64,000 bases of DNA from Strigamia acuminata (GCA_949358305.1 OX442314.1:35211608-35275607), one strand, 5' to 3'; counted from the stretch's first letter, positions 44,279 through 55,763 are shown. Notes: generated from the sequence alone by a model not told the origin. Translations and numbers: made by a program.

Positions 44279-44345
44279 TAAAAAAATGCTTATCATTACG
44301 ACAGAAATTTTGGATTCTTCAAGGTCGCCGAGCTGAGGCGGTTGG

Positions 44346-44676
44346 CTACGCCTCGCCCTGAAACGTCTGCGGATCCGCGGGTGAGCTCACCGGCTTCTGA
44401 TACCCCGACGAACCCGGGAATGAGGGAGACAAAGGTCTTCTCCATCGAGGATGCTCAGAAGCTCTCCTCCGGTGTGAATCAGGCGTTTTTATCTTTTTTG
44501 GTTCTTGTGACTGAGAACGAGCGCCTTCGTTAGTGATGTAATATGTCCCATCTGATCTTCTTCGGACTCTGGCTTGTCTCTTCTTCCTCCCAATTAAATC
44601 TTCTATCCGACGTTCGAATGCTGCTGCGTCTTCGCTAATTTTATATTTAGCTATCAGGCCAGCCGCAAGTGTTTTG
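44346..44676 (-). CDS. Candidate terminal exon, unrecognised basic protein
   Basis: On the minus strand an acceptor (GATTTTTAG at 44677-44685) opens 110 codons to TAG at 44346. It begins KTLAAGLIAKYKISEDAAAF, then RRIEDLIGRKKRQARVRRRS, and becomes S/P/R-rich. The patch is much more GC-rich than its flanks. No family recognised. A plus-strand frame (44342-44533) overlaps; the minus frame is longer and has a good splice site, so I prefer it. Confidence 0.4.
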
Positions 44677-44679
44677 CTA

Positions 44680-45068
44680 AAAATCGGTTAGAAATTGAAT
44701 TTTTATGGAATTAACAAAAATTTTGATGTTTGATCTGACTGCTTGGGTCCACTATTTTTTCCTTTTTCCATATTTTTTCTTATCTCCTGTTCTCTAATCT
44801 TGATATTTGAGATGGATCTTGAAACAATCTCATTTGAATTTGGCATATAGTAATTTGTAGTCACAGGCAGAAAATCAGTTGCCAAAAAATCCCCAAAACT
44901 GTCAACCCAACACAAACTACATATTGAATTGGTTAACCCCAATCTCTCTTTACTTTATCTTAAAATTTGTATATTTATAGCTACAAGAACAAAAAAATCT
45001 AAAAGAAAAACCTCATTGATTTGCTTACTGGTTTCCACTATAATAATTTCACTTACCGGTAATTGGCC
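44680..45068. other. Intergenic DNA with repeat fragments
   Basis: GATCTGACTGCTTGGGTCCACT at 44729 belongs to the dispersed family of 4164-4407. CCACTATAATAATTTCACTTA at about 45034 recurs at 4464 and 4908. Confidence 0.5.
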
Positions 45069-45073
45069 ATTTG

Positions 45074-45252
45074 TGTGGGTTTATTGCGCATGCTTGATGC
45101 TATGTTTATTAATTAATTACTAATTGTATTGACACCTTGTGTTCATTTATGTCAATCCACACATTGTATTATTGTTGTTGCCACAGTAAATAACATGTTC
45201 GTTTGAGTTCACATGAAAGTTTATTCTCTTCAATTGAATACACACATCTACA
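45074..45252 (+). repeat. CopD 5' LTR
   Basis: Matches 49496-49674. Contains a TATTATTGTTGTTGCC block and ends in ACACACATCTACA. Confidence 0.92.
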
Positions 45253-45255
45253 AAG

Positions 45256-45273
45256 TGGTAGCAGAGGTTTGGT
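45256..45273 (+). other. CopD primer-binding site, initiator tRNA-Met
   Basis: TGGTAGCAGAGG, three bases after the LTR, is the exact complement of the 3' end of animal initiator tRNA-Met (CCTCTGCTACCA). Matching stops after 12 bases. Confidence 0.8.
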
Positions 45274-45415
45274 TTACTGAAAAAGTCCACCAACGCCTTA
45301 TAAACGTATCATTGAAGAAAGAAAACGCCGGAAAACGGCACACAAGTGAGCAAGAAAACGAGGCTTAGATTTCGAACTTTACCGTGAGAACGTTCGAGGC
45401 CTAATTCGCCACATC

Positions 45416-46120
45416 ATGGCAGAAGCAATAGCTGGCGGATCCCTGAACAGGATCGAATTGCTCAACGTGCGCAACTACTTTGTGTGGCGGTACAAGGTGA
45501 AGGCACTTCTATCCGCAAAAGGACTTCTTAGTGCAATAACAGACGAAGAACCTCCGAAGCCAGTCGTGGGGTCGGCAGATTTTGACGCAAAAGAGAAGGT
45601 TTACAACGATTGGAGTAAGAAGAACAGTGAAGCACTTGGAATAATTATACTGACGATTTCTGATGAGGAAGCAACAAGCTGTCTGGATGAAGAAAATTCC
45701 AAGAAGGTTTGGGAAATTTTAAAAAAACAACATGCAGCAAGCACGGTTGAGAAGAGGATTGACGCAGGTGTTGAATTGGCCAGCCTTCGTATCCGTACAG
45801 ATGAGGGCATTGACCAGTATGTCAACAGGGGGCGATCAATCCAAGCCAAGGCCAAGGCGGTCGGCAAAGATCTCCCAGACCGCGAGCTCATTCTTTATGC
45901 CGGAAATGGACTGGGACACAAATACAGACATATTGCGCGGGATTTTCGCTCCAAAAATGATGCGACAATTGAAGATTTTCGCAGAGCGTTGTTGCTCGAG
46001 GAGCAATGGGGCAACGGCGGTGTACCAGTTCTATCTACCACGCCTACAGTGGCTTTCAAGGCCCAAGCCGGGAAAAATTCCGGAGGGAAGAAATTTCGAA
46101 ATGAGAATAAGGTTGTCTGA
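45416..46120 (+). CDS. CopD Gag, ending at a premature stop
   Basis: 234 codons from ATG 45416 (MAEAIAGGSLNRIELLNVRN). It is a Copia-type Gag (UBN2/Retrotran_gag-like) with the usual LxxxNYxxWRxKVKALL start, a W-EIL segment and a coiled region. It ends at TGA 46118-46120, just where the zinc knuckle begins; the following codons read YECGKSGHMAKNC in the same frame. A TGT-to-TGA change of the first knuckle cysteine explains it. Confidence 0.85.
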   Translation: MAEAIAGGSLNRIELLNVRNYFVWRYKVKALLSAKGLLSAITDEEPPKPVVGSADFDAKEKVYNDWSKKNSEALGIIILTISDEEATSCLDEENSKKVWEILKKQHAASTVEKRIDAGVELASLRIRTDEGIDQYVNRGRSIQAKAKAVGKDLPDRELILYAGNGLGHKYRHIARDFRSKNDATIEDFRRALLLEEQWGNGGVPVLSTTPTVAFKAQAGKNSGGKKFRNENKVV

Positions 46121-49100
46121 TATGAATGTGGGAAGTCAGGCCACATGGCCAAGAATTGCTGGGTGAAGCATCCCGAGAAACGCCCAAAAACTCATCAGCG
46201 TGAAGTGGCCAAACTTGCACAACATGCAACGCCACGATGCACCAAAGATGTACAAATAAACGTCATAGAAGAAGCGGCTCACCATGCATTTGTCGTAACA
46301 CTTGATGGCAAAGTAGATGAAAGGACCTGGATCCTTGACTCCGGGGCTTCAGCCCACATGACCTGCAAACGTGATTGGTTCACGACTTTTGAAGAGGCGA
46401 TCGTAACAGTGACGACAGCGAAAAAGGGCATCAAACTCACGGCAAAAGGGAGAGGAAACGTTGTGATTGGCTGTCGAGCATTGGAAGGAAAAGTTACAAG
46501 GAAGACAAGCAAGGGATATAAGATTACTTTTGACGGCAAAACCGCTAACATTGTTGATCCAAAGGACAACATTATTGCACGAGGTTACGAGAATCGTAAT
46601 ATGTTTGCCCTAGACACAACCCAAGACCAAGAAAAGGCCAAAATGGCGTCCGAAGTCACGAGTTCATGCTCTAAAGCACTCTGGCATGAACGTATGGGAC
46701 ATCTGAATAATAAAACGTTATTGAAGATGCGTGACAAGGAATTGGTTCACGGACTAGACTTTAAAGACCAACAACTAACGACGTGTGCGTCCTGCGTACA
46801 AGGGAAAATGACCAAAAGTCCTTTCAAGCGTATCACAGGAAAGCAGACTACAAAAGTTTTAGAACTTGTACATATGGATTTAATGGGTCCTTTTCAAGTT
46901 GCATCTTTGTCTGGAAGTCATTATGCGCTCGTTTTGACTGATGATTATTCCAGAATGAAGTTTGTGTATTTTCTGCAAAAGAAGTCGCAAAGTTTTGATT
47001 TCTTCAAAGCATTTATGGCCCTATGCCCCTATATGAAAGACAAACCGGAAATAAGCTATGTCGTCTTCGAACCGACAATGGGGGAGAATTTGCTAATGAA
47101 GATTTTCGCTCACTTTGCGAGGTGAAAGGAATAAAGCACGAATTCACCGTTCCGTTCTGCCCTTCTAGTAATGGAGTCGCCGAACGTGCCAACCGCACGC
47201 TTATAGAAGGCACAAGGACATTGCTATTCGAGTCGGGGCTCCCGCTACGTTTTTGGGCAGAAGCAATGGCTGCGGTGGTACACGTAAGAAACCGGACTTA
47301 CACCAAACCAAATGGTGAAAAGGTTCCGATCGAATTGTGGACAGGGCGAAAACCGACGGTGTCATATTTCCGCGTTTTTGGTTGTACAGTCTGGTACCAC
47401 GTGCCTGCACAGAAAAGGCGCAAGCTTGACAGCAAAGCCCAACAGGGCATTTTCATGGGCTACGCTTTAAATCGCAAAGCTTACCGCATTTTTGACGTGG
47501 ACAAAAACGACGTCATCGAAGCTAGAACAGTAACCTTTGAAGAATGCAAGACCGGGGCTGAGCTGCTCAAACTTAGTCACGCCAACATGAGCAAAGAACG
47601 TTTTTGTGAAAAGCACGAAACCGACATTTTTCTGGATGAGACGGCAATCGCGGAACCCGACATAAACAATGAATTGTTGCCGGATGAAGCTCGAGACGCA
47701 GAGCCCGTGCGCCAAGTGGGACGACCAAGAGGAGCCACGGCAGAAGTGGTCAGCGCTCGACATGAGGAAGAAAAGCGCGAGCGAGACCAACGCTTAGCCG
47801 AGCTCGGGGTTCGACGTTCCCAACGTCTGGCAGACCAACGGGAAGCTGCGAATTTAGCCACGGAAGATTTATTCACGCCAGAGACGTATGAACAGGCTAT
47901 AAACTGCCCGGACAAAGAAAAATGGCTGGAAGCCATGCAAAGCGAGATAGACTCGCTTCACATGAACAAAGTTTGGACACTGACTGAGAAACGACCTGAC
48001 ATGAAGACTGTACGCAGCAAGTGGATTTACCGAATTAAACTTAATGCTGACAAAAGCATTAACAAGTACAAGGCACGCCTCGTTGCAGTGGGATGTACTC
48101 AGAGGCCGGGAATTGATTTCATTGAAACCTTTTCCCCAGTAGTGCGAATGGAGTCATTGCGCATTTTATTTTTCCTCATCGCGACGCTATGCCTTCTAAC
48201 ACGCCAATTTGATATTAAGACGGCTTACCTTTACGGCAAGCTCAAAGAGACAATCTACATGGACCAACCCGAAGGATTTCAGATCGGCGACTTCGTATGC
48301 GAGCTTCTGAGAAGCTTATACGGGCTTCGCCAGTCAGGTCGATGCTGGAATGAGCGCCTGAACGAGGAATTGGAGAAGATTGGGTTGAAGCCGCTGATTA
48401 ACGACAATTGTTTGTACATTATTCGACGAGACGACGAATACCTCATCCTCGGAGTCTTTGTAGACGATATTATCACAGCATTCACCAGCAACAGCATCAT
48501 TGATTGGTTTCTGGAAGATCTCAAAAAGGTTTTTGAAGTGGTGGAACTCGGACAAGTCAGCTATCTGTTGGGAATGGAAATCCAAATTGACAAATATGGT
48601 GTCTGGGTAGGACAACAGAAATACATTAACGATGTTCTTCAACGCTTCTGTCCGGATGACAAGGCCAAAGCTTACACGCCACTTGCAGTGGGGCAAGATT
48701 TGGACGCATTCGAGGAGTCAGAAGGAGTTGACCAGTTTGCCTATCAACAAGTTCTCGGGTCACTCATGCACATTATGATTGTGACTCGCCCGGATATTTC
48801 TTTTGCTGTCAGCAAATTATCTACTTTTTCAAGAGATCCACGGCGCATTCACTTTCATGCTTTGAAGCGAGTTCTCAGCTACCTGAAGCGTACAAAGGAT
48901 TTCTTCTTGCACTTTCCGCCCACCAGTGGAACGGTACGAGGCTGGTCAGACGCCAGTTGGAACTCGACAAAGGATGCCAAATCCTTTTCAGGATATCTGA
49001 TCAAGGTTGGAAACGCGCCCATATGCTGGAAGACAAAAAGACAAAATTTAGTCGCGCTTTCATCAACCGAGAGCGAGATGCTGGCCTTATGCGAATTATT

Positions 49101-49422
49101 GAAGAGTTTGAAGTGGACACGCGGCATCTTGCAGGAACTTGGACAGGGAGGGAGCGTGGAGCGTTGCATTCCGGTGGAGGTGGACTGCCTACCGGCCATA
49201 CAAACCATCACCGGGTCAAATCAATATGGTCGGACCAAACATGTAAACAGATATTTGATGTTCATTCGCAGAGAGGTGAAATTGGGAAATATTCAACTCC
49301 TCCACGTCCCGTCCAAGGAGCAAGTGGCCGATTATCTGACTAAACCAGTTCCTGCACCGCAGTTGGAGTTCGGCAGAGAGGAGACCGGAGTCAGAGAACG
49401 AGATAGATTAAAGAAAGATTAG
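46121..49422 (+). pseudogene. CopD Pol: protease, integrase, RT, RNase H
   Basis: Continues in the gag frame to 47125, then shifts frame near 47010-47030 and is open to 49422. Motifs: rest of the knuckle at 46125; protease ILDSGASAHM near 46330; GAG-pre-integrase LWHERMGHLNNKTLL near 46680 with CASCVQGK; integrase HMDLMGPF near 46872, then TDNGGEF and NGVAERANR; Copia RT with SPVVRMESLR and active site FVDD (48457-48468; usually YVDD); RNase H ALSSTESEMLAL and DYLTKPVPAPQ at the end. Gene order PR-IN-RT-RH is diagnostic of Ty1/Copia. Confidence 0.92.
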
Positions 49423-49495
49423 ATAGTTAATGTTATATTTTTTTTTGACGATGTTGTTTTACATTGCATCAAGCGTTTGCAATCACAGGGGATTA

Positions 49496-49674
49496 TGTGG
49501 GTTTATTGCGCATGCTTGATGCTATGTTTATTAATTAATTACTAATTGTATTGACACCTTGTGTTCATTTATGTCAATCCACACATTGTATTATTGTTGT
49601 TGCCACAGTAAATAACATGTTCGTTTGAGTTCACATGAAAGTTTATTCTCTTCAATTGAATACACACATCTACA
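49496..49674 (+). repeat. CopD 3' LTR
   Basis: Same 179 bp as the 5' LTR. Followed by ATTTG. Confidence 0.92.
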
Positions 49675-49679
49675 ATTTG

Positions 49680-50038
49680 TTCGTGACTTCCTTATCTGGT
49701 TTCTAACTTCCGGCCTATCTCCTCCCTGCCTCCCCTTTGTAAGCTCGCGGACAAATGCATCCTTATGCAAATCCGCCCCACCCTGGCCAAATCCGCCCCT
49801 CGCAATCAATTCGGCTCCCGCCCAGGATCGAATGCTCTCCATTTAACTGTGGCTGGCCCCAGGGCCGTGCCGACCTATGAGGCGAAGAGGCGGCCGCCAG
49901 GTGGCCATGCCTTCCGCTGGCCCCATGTTTTATGACACCGTTTCCAGCCCAGTTCTCAAACTCCCCCTCACGCCCATCGCTCATTCATTCGTCGATGACA
50001 ATTTTTTGTCTTCTATACTTGACTTGACAATAATAAAC
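49680..50038. other. Short host segment between CopD and GypE
   Basis: GC-rich (AAATCCGCCCCxCC occurs twice near 49771 and 49790), continuous before insertions with 45068 on one side and 55764 on the other. No gene recognised. Confidence 0.4.
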
Positions 50039-50043
50039 GAATA

Positions 50044-50248
50044 TGATAAATCCTTATAAATAAAGCACAACTCTCAATTTAGATAGGAAGAATAAGCTCA
50101 ACTTCTTCATTTATTGGCGTGTCGCTCACGACTGAATTCCAGAATACATATGTAACCATGGCTAGTTTACACAACAAACACCAGCCATGGCCTATTGTTA
50201 CAACCATCATATTACGTTTAATAACTAATTTATCATCAGAATCTAACA
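50044..50248 (-). repeat. GypE 3' LTR
   Basis: In the minus sense starts TGTTAGATTC and ends GGATTTATCA. Holds a CCATGGCTxGT/ACxAGCCATGG inverted pair (50156-50190). Confidence 0.92.
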
Positions 50249-50474
50249 TTCCTCCCCAGTTACAATGATTATCACTTGTAATTTCACACTTTTTAAATTA
50301 ATTAAAATCACAACATTTGTTAATTAAAGCTTCTTCACCATACACTTTACAATTTACTACTTTCAAACCAGGACTACTGAACACAACTCCTACTTTTGCT
50401 TTTTACAACAACTCCATTAAATAATTTCAAACACTTTTTTTTCTTTTAAATTACACAATACGGGCACTTGACTC

Positions 50475-53400
50475 TTATTGCTTTCCTTTATCTGCCATGC
50501 GCTTCAACAGCAGGCGGGTCCGTTCTGCGTCCTCCTTGCTGTAGATCTGCGTTTTATCTGTCGGCCCTTTACCAGTCTTTTTTGCCGGTTGGGTGGCGCG
50601 AGGTGCCCCTCTCTCCATCGGATCTGTCGTCGTACTTGGACCAGGCTGATCCGGATCTCCTATGGGCTCCATGCGCACCATCTCGGCGACTTTTAAACCG
50701 TGTTTGGGTAGCCTCGCCACCGGTGCGTTGCGGTAACTAGCCAAAACCGTTTCCTCGTCATCGTCCTCCTCCCCCGAGGATAGGTCTTTGTAGTTAATTT
50801 CGATGTTCCTGGCCGCGCGCGTTCTAGGTCTCTGCTCCAAATTGATGGTGTCACGCTGGGGTTCATCCAACTGCTGCTCGTTCCCTGCCTCCTCGACTGG
50901 CGTCGGCGCCTGTGGTGCCTCCGGGACGAGCACTGGGCCCTGTTCACCACCTGGTGAAACTTGAGCTCCTCCAGGTGTCTGCACGGGTATTGGGGGTCTC
51001 GCGGCTTGCGGTGGGGTGAGAAAAAGCTGTGGTGGTGTCGGTGGTGTCGGTGGCGGCATCACAGGTGGCGTCGCCAGCAAGGGTGCATACGTGTAAGCTC
51101 GCTGTCCCTCCCCAACTTCAGGAGTCGCTGACACTTCAACCGGCGCTGGGACAGTCACCTCGCTCGCGTCCGTCGCATCCCGCCTCCTGACGTGGTTCAG
51201 ATGTCTGACCACTTGCTTGCTGGTTTGCACGTCCCTCAATCGGTAAACGACCTCGCCACTCCTCTCTAGGACAACCGCCGGTCGCCACGGTGGAGTACTT
51301 GCTGGAAACGACTTGTACCACAACTTGTCACCAACGGCGAAGTTCCTGAAACGAGAGTTAGTCGCTGCCCCGCCAACTGTGCATCTGGGTTTCACCAAGT
51401 CCAAAAAGGTGAAAGGCTGCCGTCCAATGAACAGCATTGCTGGCGACTGATTGTCACGCCCACGGAAACTTGTATGTTGATACAGCATAAGTCTCAACAA
51501 GCGCAGCTCTAAATCTCCCTTGGTGAACTTCACCAAACGGTCCTTGACCCAACGCACCGCCCGTTCTGCCTGCCCGTTAGACTGGGCGTGGTATGGGGGG
51601 GAGAACATATGCTCGACCCCATTTCTCCTCAAAAAACTGGCAAACTCTGCAGACGTGAACTGGGCTCCGTTGTCGCTGACCAAAAGGTGCGGGAGCCCAA
51701 AAGTACTAAACACACGCCTGAGAATCGAGATTGTGGTCGCTGAAGTGGCCGTTCGTGTCGCCCTCGCCTCGATCCAGCCAGAGTAGGCGTCAACCAACAC
51801 CAAAACCATCTGGGACTGAATGGGACCGGCGTAGTCAATGTGTACACGGGCCCATGGCTCCTCGGCACGCGGCCATGAAATAGGCAGTGCGTGTGGCGGC
51901 AAAGGTCTGCTTTGCGCGCAGATGACGCACTTCTGCACGAAGTTAATGATTTGCGGGGTAATTCCCGCCCACCACACTGCACTGCGGGCCCTCTTTTTCA
52001 TGGCCACAATGCCCGGATGACCTTCATGAAGGAGCCGCAGCATCCTAGTCTGCAAGGCCCCTGGTACCACCACTCTAGCCCCCCACAAGAGGACTCCCGC
52101 CATAAGTGAGAGTTCCTCAAAACGGTTGGCATAAACAGCCAACTCAGGGTGACCTGAAAGCGAGGCAAAATCTCCTTCACGAACCGCAGCAACCACCACA
52201 GTCAACTCTGTGTCGACTGCCGTCGCCTTCGCGACTTCCACCGCTGTCAACAAGTTCTCCCCCTCCATCTCAACCAAAAATACCGGTCGGTCATCGACCT
52301 CAGCTGGAGCCGGATCGCAAGGAAATCTGCTGAGAACATCAGCGTTGGAATTATCGGCTCCCCTGCGATACCGCAACACATAAGAGTAAGCTGACAAAAG
52401 GAGGGCCCAACGGAGCATTCTGGGGCTGACCACCAACGGAATCGGTCGGTCAGACCCCAAAATGCCCAACAAGGGCTTGTGGTCGGTGTAGATGGTAAAT
52501 TCCCTGCCCATAAGGTATATGTGAAACTTTTTTACCGCGAATACAACCGACAGCGCCTCCTTGTCGATGTGCGCATAGTTACTCTCGGCGCGGCTGAGAG
52601 ATCTCGAGGCGAAAGCCACCGGATGCTCTCTTTCCAGCCTGTCAACGTGGGCCAGGACCGCCCCAACCCCATAAGGAGACGCGTCCGCAGCGATCACCAA
52701 CGGACGGTGCAAATCGTAATATGTTAAAATGGGAGCCGAGGTCAAAGCCCGTTTGATCTCGTCAAATGCTCGCTGCCTGCGCTGGTTCCAAACCCAATTT
52801 GCATCCGCGCACAGCAGTTCATATAGCGGAGTCGCCTTGTCAGCTAAATGCTCAATGAACACGGCGTAAAACGCCACCATCCCAAGGGAAGTTCGAAGCC
52901 CCTTTACATCAACAGGAGGTGGGATCGCCAAAACTGCCTCCACTTTTGACGAGATCGGTCTCACTCCCTTCTGACTAATCGAAAAACCCAGAAAATTCAA
53001 TCCACTTTCGCAAAATAAACATTTCTCCCTAGCCAGGTGTAAACCCCTATCAGCCAATCTGCGAAAAATCTGTTCTAAAACCCACAAATGCTCTGGTAAA
53101 TCCCACGTCGCTACGAGAATATCGTCCAAATAGACGAAAATACGTGGCACCCCGTCCAGGACCGAGATAATAATCCGCTGGAAAATACCTGCGGATGGCA
53201 TGGTCCCAAACGGGAGCCTGGTAACGGCCATTAGGCCTTTCGGGGTGTTAACGGCCGCAATAACAGCCGACCGCTCGGACAGCGGGATTTGCAAGTACGC
53301 TTGCCTGAGGTCAAGCGTACTGAACACCCGCGCTCTCCCAATGGAAGCTAGCAACTCGGCAATGCGAGGCAGGGGGTACGGGTCCGGCTGTAGATTAGCA

Positions 53401-55493
53401 TTCACGGTGGACCTATAGTCCCCGCACAAGCGAACCCCCCCGTCCTTCTTCTGCACCGTGACCAGGGGAGTTCCCCACACAGAGAACGGAATTGGTTTGA
53501 AAACCCCCTTGCCAATCAAGTCATCAATCTCACTACTGACCGCTTCTCTAAGTGGTAATGGGATAGGCCTAGGCCTATAAAATCTGGGGACCGCATCTGG
53601 TCTTAAAATAAGATCCACCGGTTCACCTTTATATGTTCCAAGGCACTCACTGAACACATGTGCGTATCGCAATAATAGTTCACTCAAGGAACCAGCTCTC
53701 TGCGCGCTCCCACTCGCCATTTCGACGTGATCCACCGGGCTCGCCGACGGGTGTTGACCGTTACCCGCCGCTCCATCACCCTCCGCTGGCGCCGCCGGGC
53801 CACGTCCGTCTCCTGAAATTAAAGCGGCAGAAATATTATGCCATCCAAATTTACGCACTGCGTCTCGACCAATAAGACTGGGGCCCTGACGCCCCACCAC
53901 CACAAAATTCACCCTTGCTGTTACCTCACCCATATGCATATTTAGCCACACCTGTCCCAGCACCTCAATGGGCTGGTGCTGGTATGCAAACAGCTTGACG
54001 GAAGTGGGGGTGATCGCCCTCCTTGAAATCAAACGCTTGGTCAGCAAAGCGTTGCAATCAGTCGCATTCAGCACCGACAACTCGCTGCCGGTGTCCAGCA
54101 ACAAATTAAATCTGAAAGTATTCAAAACCACCTGCACAATAAGGGGTGGCGACCTCACTCTTGCTCCAACCACGTGAAACAGGGCGAAGTCCTCGTCCTG
54201 CTCTTGGATGACATTAATCGGGACGTTTCGTTGCCTCCACTTTTCCTCGGATGCAGCTGCTCCACCGAAACTGCCATCAACCTCAGGTGGAAACGCCGCT
54301 GGTGGGCAAGCTCCCTCCTGGTCACTCGCCTTCTTCCGCCACTCGCCAATCAAACGTCCGCCCGCTCCTTGATTTTGACCGGCCCTTGGTCCCAGCGCAG
54401 GTTCGAAAGGGCAATCCCTCACAAAGTGCGGTCCGCCGCAACGAAAACAGTCGACGGGCGTGCCGTCCCTTTTTACAGGTTGGCCGCCTCGCCCACTGCT
54501 CTGTCCCTGACGCCCGCGCCAAGGTCGCTGAAACGATCCGCGTTGCATACTGGTTCCTGGGCCTGGAGTACCGGGTGAACCAAATTGGTTGGCTCTTCCA
54601 CGGCCTCTCTGCACACCACGCCGTCCACCTGTTGACACCTGCATCACCGCCGCCGAAGACGACGCTTTGGCCGGCTCCTCATCCGTGAAGGGCAGCGGCT
54701 CCTCTCGTCCCGTCGCCGCGATGTGAGCCATCTCGTGGGCCACCGCTCTCTTTGTCATCGCTGCTGCTGTTAAGGGCATGTTTAGGAGAATTTCCCTCAC
54801 TAACACCTCGTTGCGCGACCCGCGCACGACCTGATGAACGATCGCGCCATCCGTCTCATCTTTGGTTGCGAATCCGCAACGTTGCGACAAAACCCTCAAC
54901 TGTGCAATATACGTTTCGATCGACTCTCCCTCGTGTCGCCTCCGCGCTCCAAAGCGCTGTCGAGCCATGTACGGGGTGTCGACCGACGTGTAATGGTCGT
55001 CCACCACCTCTAAAATGACGTCCAAAGCCATGGTCACGACGTCCTTTGGATGCGCCCATCGTTTGATTTTGTCAAACATTGGAATGCCAATCACTGTCAA
55101 AAGCAACGGCACTTGTCTTTCCGCTTCTACCTTGTTTAGAAGTACAAACTGCTGGTAAGTCTGCTTCCAGCTCGTCCACTCGTGCAACGTGGATCCAGAA
55201 AACGGCGGAATGCCGCCCAGCATCAATTGCGCCATGACCAACAACAGCGCAAACCCGCACAAAACGGCAAACCTCGCGTTCGACGACCCGTGTTCGATCA
55301 CGTAGGCCTGACGTTCGTCTTGTCGTCGAAATTCGTCCAACTGACGTCTACACAACGTCACCGACGGCTCACACGCCGCACGCCACAAAAATCCGTTCAA
55401 TACTCCGCCCGAACGTCGACTCGCCGACGCGGACTTCATCAATTGCAGAAAAGGTAGGTAAAAACTCACTTTTTGTTGATTTCTCACACACAA
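50475..55493 (-). CDS. GypE Gag-Pol polyprotein
   Basis: Open for 1672 codons. The first methionine gives an 86-residue leader with a hydrophobic run (FAVLCGFALLLVMAQLML); methionine 87 (MAQLMLGGIPPFSGST, about 55235) is the more likely start because it resembles the usual Gag beginning. Numbered from the first methionine: knuckle C349-C361 (CFRCGGPHFVRDC); protease DTGS 467-470; RT GGVRLCGDYR 684-693, LDLRQAYLQ 727-735 and YLDD 788-791; RNase H ADAS 936-939 and TDH 1003-1005; integrase HEGH 1156-1159, CVIC 1189-1192 and D1220, D1274, E1310 (D35E). P-rich tail with a final basic stretch. No break seen. Confidence 0.93.
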   Translation of the reverse strand: MCVRNQQKVSFYLPFLQLMKSASASRRSGGVLNGFLWRAACEPSVTLCRRQLDEFRRQDERQAYVIEHGSSNARFAVLCGFALLLVMAQLMLGGIPPFSGSTLHEWTSWKQTYQQFVLLNKVEAERQVPLLLTVIGIPMFDKIKRWAHPKDVVTMALDVILEVVDDHYTSVDTPYMARQRFGARRRHEGESIETYIAQLRVLSQRCGFATKDETDGAIVHQVVRGSRNEVLVREILLNMPLTAAAMTKRAVAHEMAHIAATGREEPLPFTDEEPAKASSSAAVMQVSTGGRRGVQRGRGRANQFGSPGTPGPGTSMQRGSFQRPWRGRQGQSSGRGGQPVKRDGTPVDCFRCGGPHFVRDCPFEPALGPRAGQNQGAGGRLIGEWRKKASDQEGACPPAAFPPEVDGSFGGAAASEEKWRQRNVPINVIQEQDEDFALFHVVGARVRSPPLIVQVVLNTFRFNLLLDTGSELSVLNATDCNALLTKRLISRRAITPTSVKLFAYQHQPIEVLGQVWLNMHMGEVTARVNFVVVGRQGPSLIGRDAVRKFGWHNISAALISGDGRGPAAPAEGDGAAGNGQHPSASPVDHVEMASGSAQRAGSLSELLLRYAHVFSECLGTYKGEPVDLILRPDAVPRFYRPRPIPLPLREAVSSEIDDLIGKGVFKPIPFSVWGTPLVTVQKKDGGVRLCGDYRSTVNANLQPDPYPLPRIAELLASIGRARVFSTLDLRQAYLQIPLSERSAVIAAVNTPKGLMAVTRLPFGTMPSAGIFQRIIISVLDGVPRIFVYLDDILVATWDLPEHLWVLEQIFRRLADRGLHLAREKCLFCESGLNFLGFSISQKGVRPISSKVEAVLAIPPPVDVKGLRTSLGMVAFYAVFIEHLADKATPLYELLCADANWVWNQRRQRAFDEIKRALTSAPILTYYDLHRPLVIAADASPYGVGAVLAHVDRLEREHPVAFASRSLSRAESNYAHIDKEALSVVFAVKKFHIYLMGREFTIYTDHKPLLGILGSDRPIPLVVSPRMLRWALLLSAYSYVLRYRRGADNSNADVLSRFPCDPAPAEVDDRPVFLVEMEGENLLTAVEVAKATAVDTELTVVVAAVREGDFASLSGHPELAVYANRFEELSLMAGVLLWGARVVVPGALQTRMLRLLHEGHPGIVAMKKRARSAVWWAGITPQIINFVQKCVICAQSRPLPPHALPISWPRAEEPWARVHIDYAGPIQSQMVLVLVDAYSGWIEARATRTATSATTISILRRVFSTFGLPHLLVSDNGAQFTSAEFASFLRRNGVEHMFSPPYHAQSNGQAERAVRWVKDRLVKFTKGDLELRLLRLMLYQHTSFRGRDNQSPAMLFIGRQPFTFLDLVKPRCTVGGAATNSRFRNFAVGDKLWYKSFPASTPPWRPAVVLERSGEVVYRLRDVQTSKQVVRHLNHVRRRDATDASEVTVPAPVEVSATPEVGEGQRAYTYAPLLATPPVMPPPTPPTPPQLFLTPPQAARPPIPVQTPGGAQVSPGGEQGPVLVPEAPQAPTPVEEAGNEQQLDEPQRDTINLEQRPRTRAARNIEINYKDLSSGEEDDDEETVLASYRNAPVARLPKHGLKVAEMVRMEPIGDPDQPGPSTTTDPMERGAPRATQPAKKTGKGPTDKTQIYSKEDAERTRLLLKRMADKGKQ

Positions 55494-55558
55494 ACAGCAT
55501 CCAACTGTCCACTAAACCAAACCATGGTTTAAATTTGTCTTATTATCGTGGATACCAC

Positions 55559-55763
55559 TGATAAATCCTTATAAATAAAGCACAACTCTCAATTTAGATA
55601 GGAAGAATAAGCTCAACTTCTTCATTTATTGGCGTGTCGCTCACGACTGAATTCCAGAATACATATGTAACCATGGCTAGTTTACACAACAAACACCAGC
55701 CATGGCCTATTGTTACAACCATCATATTACGTTTAATAACTAATTTATCATCAGAATCTAACA
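55559..55763 (-). repeat. GypE 5' LTR
   Basis: Same as 50044-50248; followed by GAATA. Confidence 0.92.

Larger units (their letters stand above)
45074..49674 (+). mobile_element. CopD: 4.6-kb Ty1/Copia element
   Basis: Two 179-bp LTRs (TGTGGG...CTACA), the same by eye, flanked by ATTTG at 45069-45073 and 49675-49679. An initiator-Met primer site, gag, pol and a purine tract (ACAGGGGATTA, 49485-49495) are in order. One stop and one frameshift break the polyprotein, so it is recent but defective. Confidence 0.93.
50044..55763 (-). mobile_element. GypE: intact-looking 5.7-kb Ty3/Gypsy element
   Basis: 205-bp LTRs (50044-50248 and 55559-55763), the same by eye, are flanked by GAATA at 50039-50043 and 55764-55768. 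One gag-pol frame of up to 1672 codons lies on the minus strand. A polypurine tract (CTGGGGAGGAA, 50249-50259 minus) and a TGGTATCCACG primer site one base inside the 5' LTR are present; I could not name the tRNA. Probably capable of movement. Confidence 0.93.
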
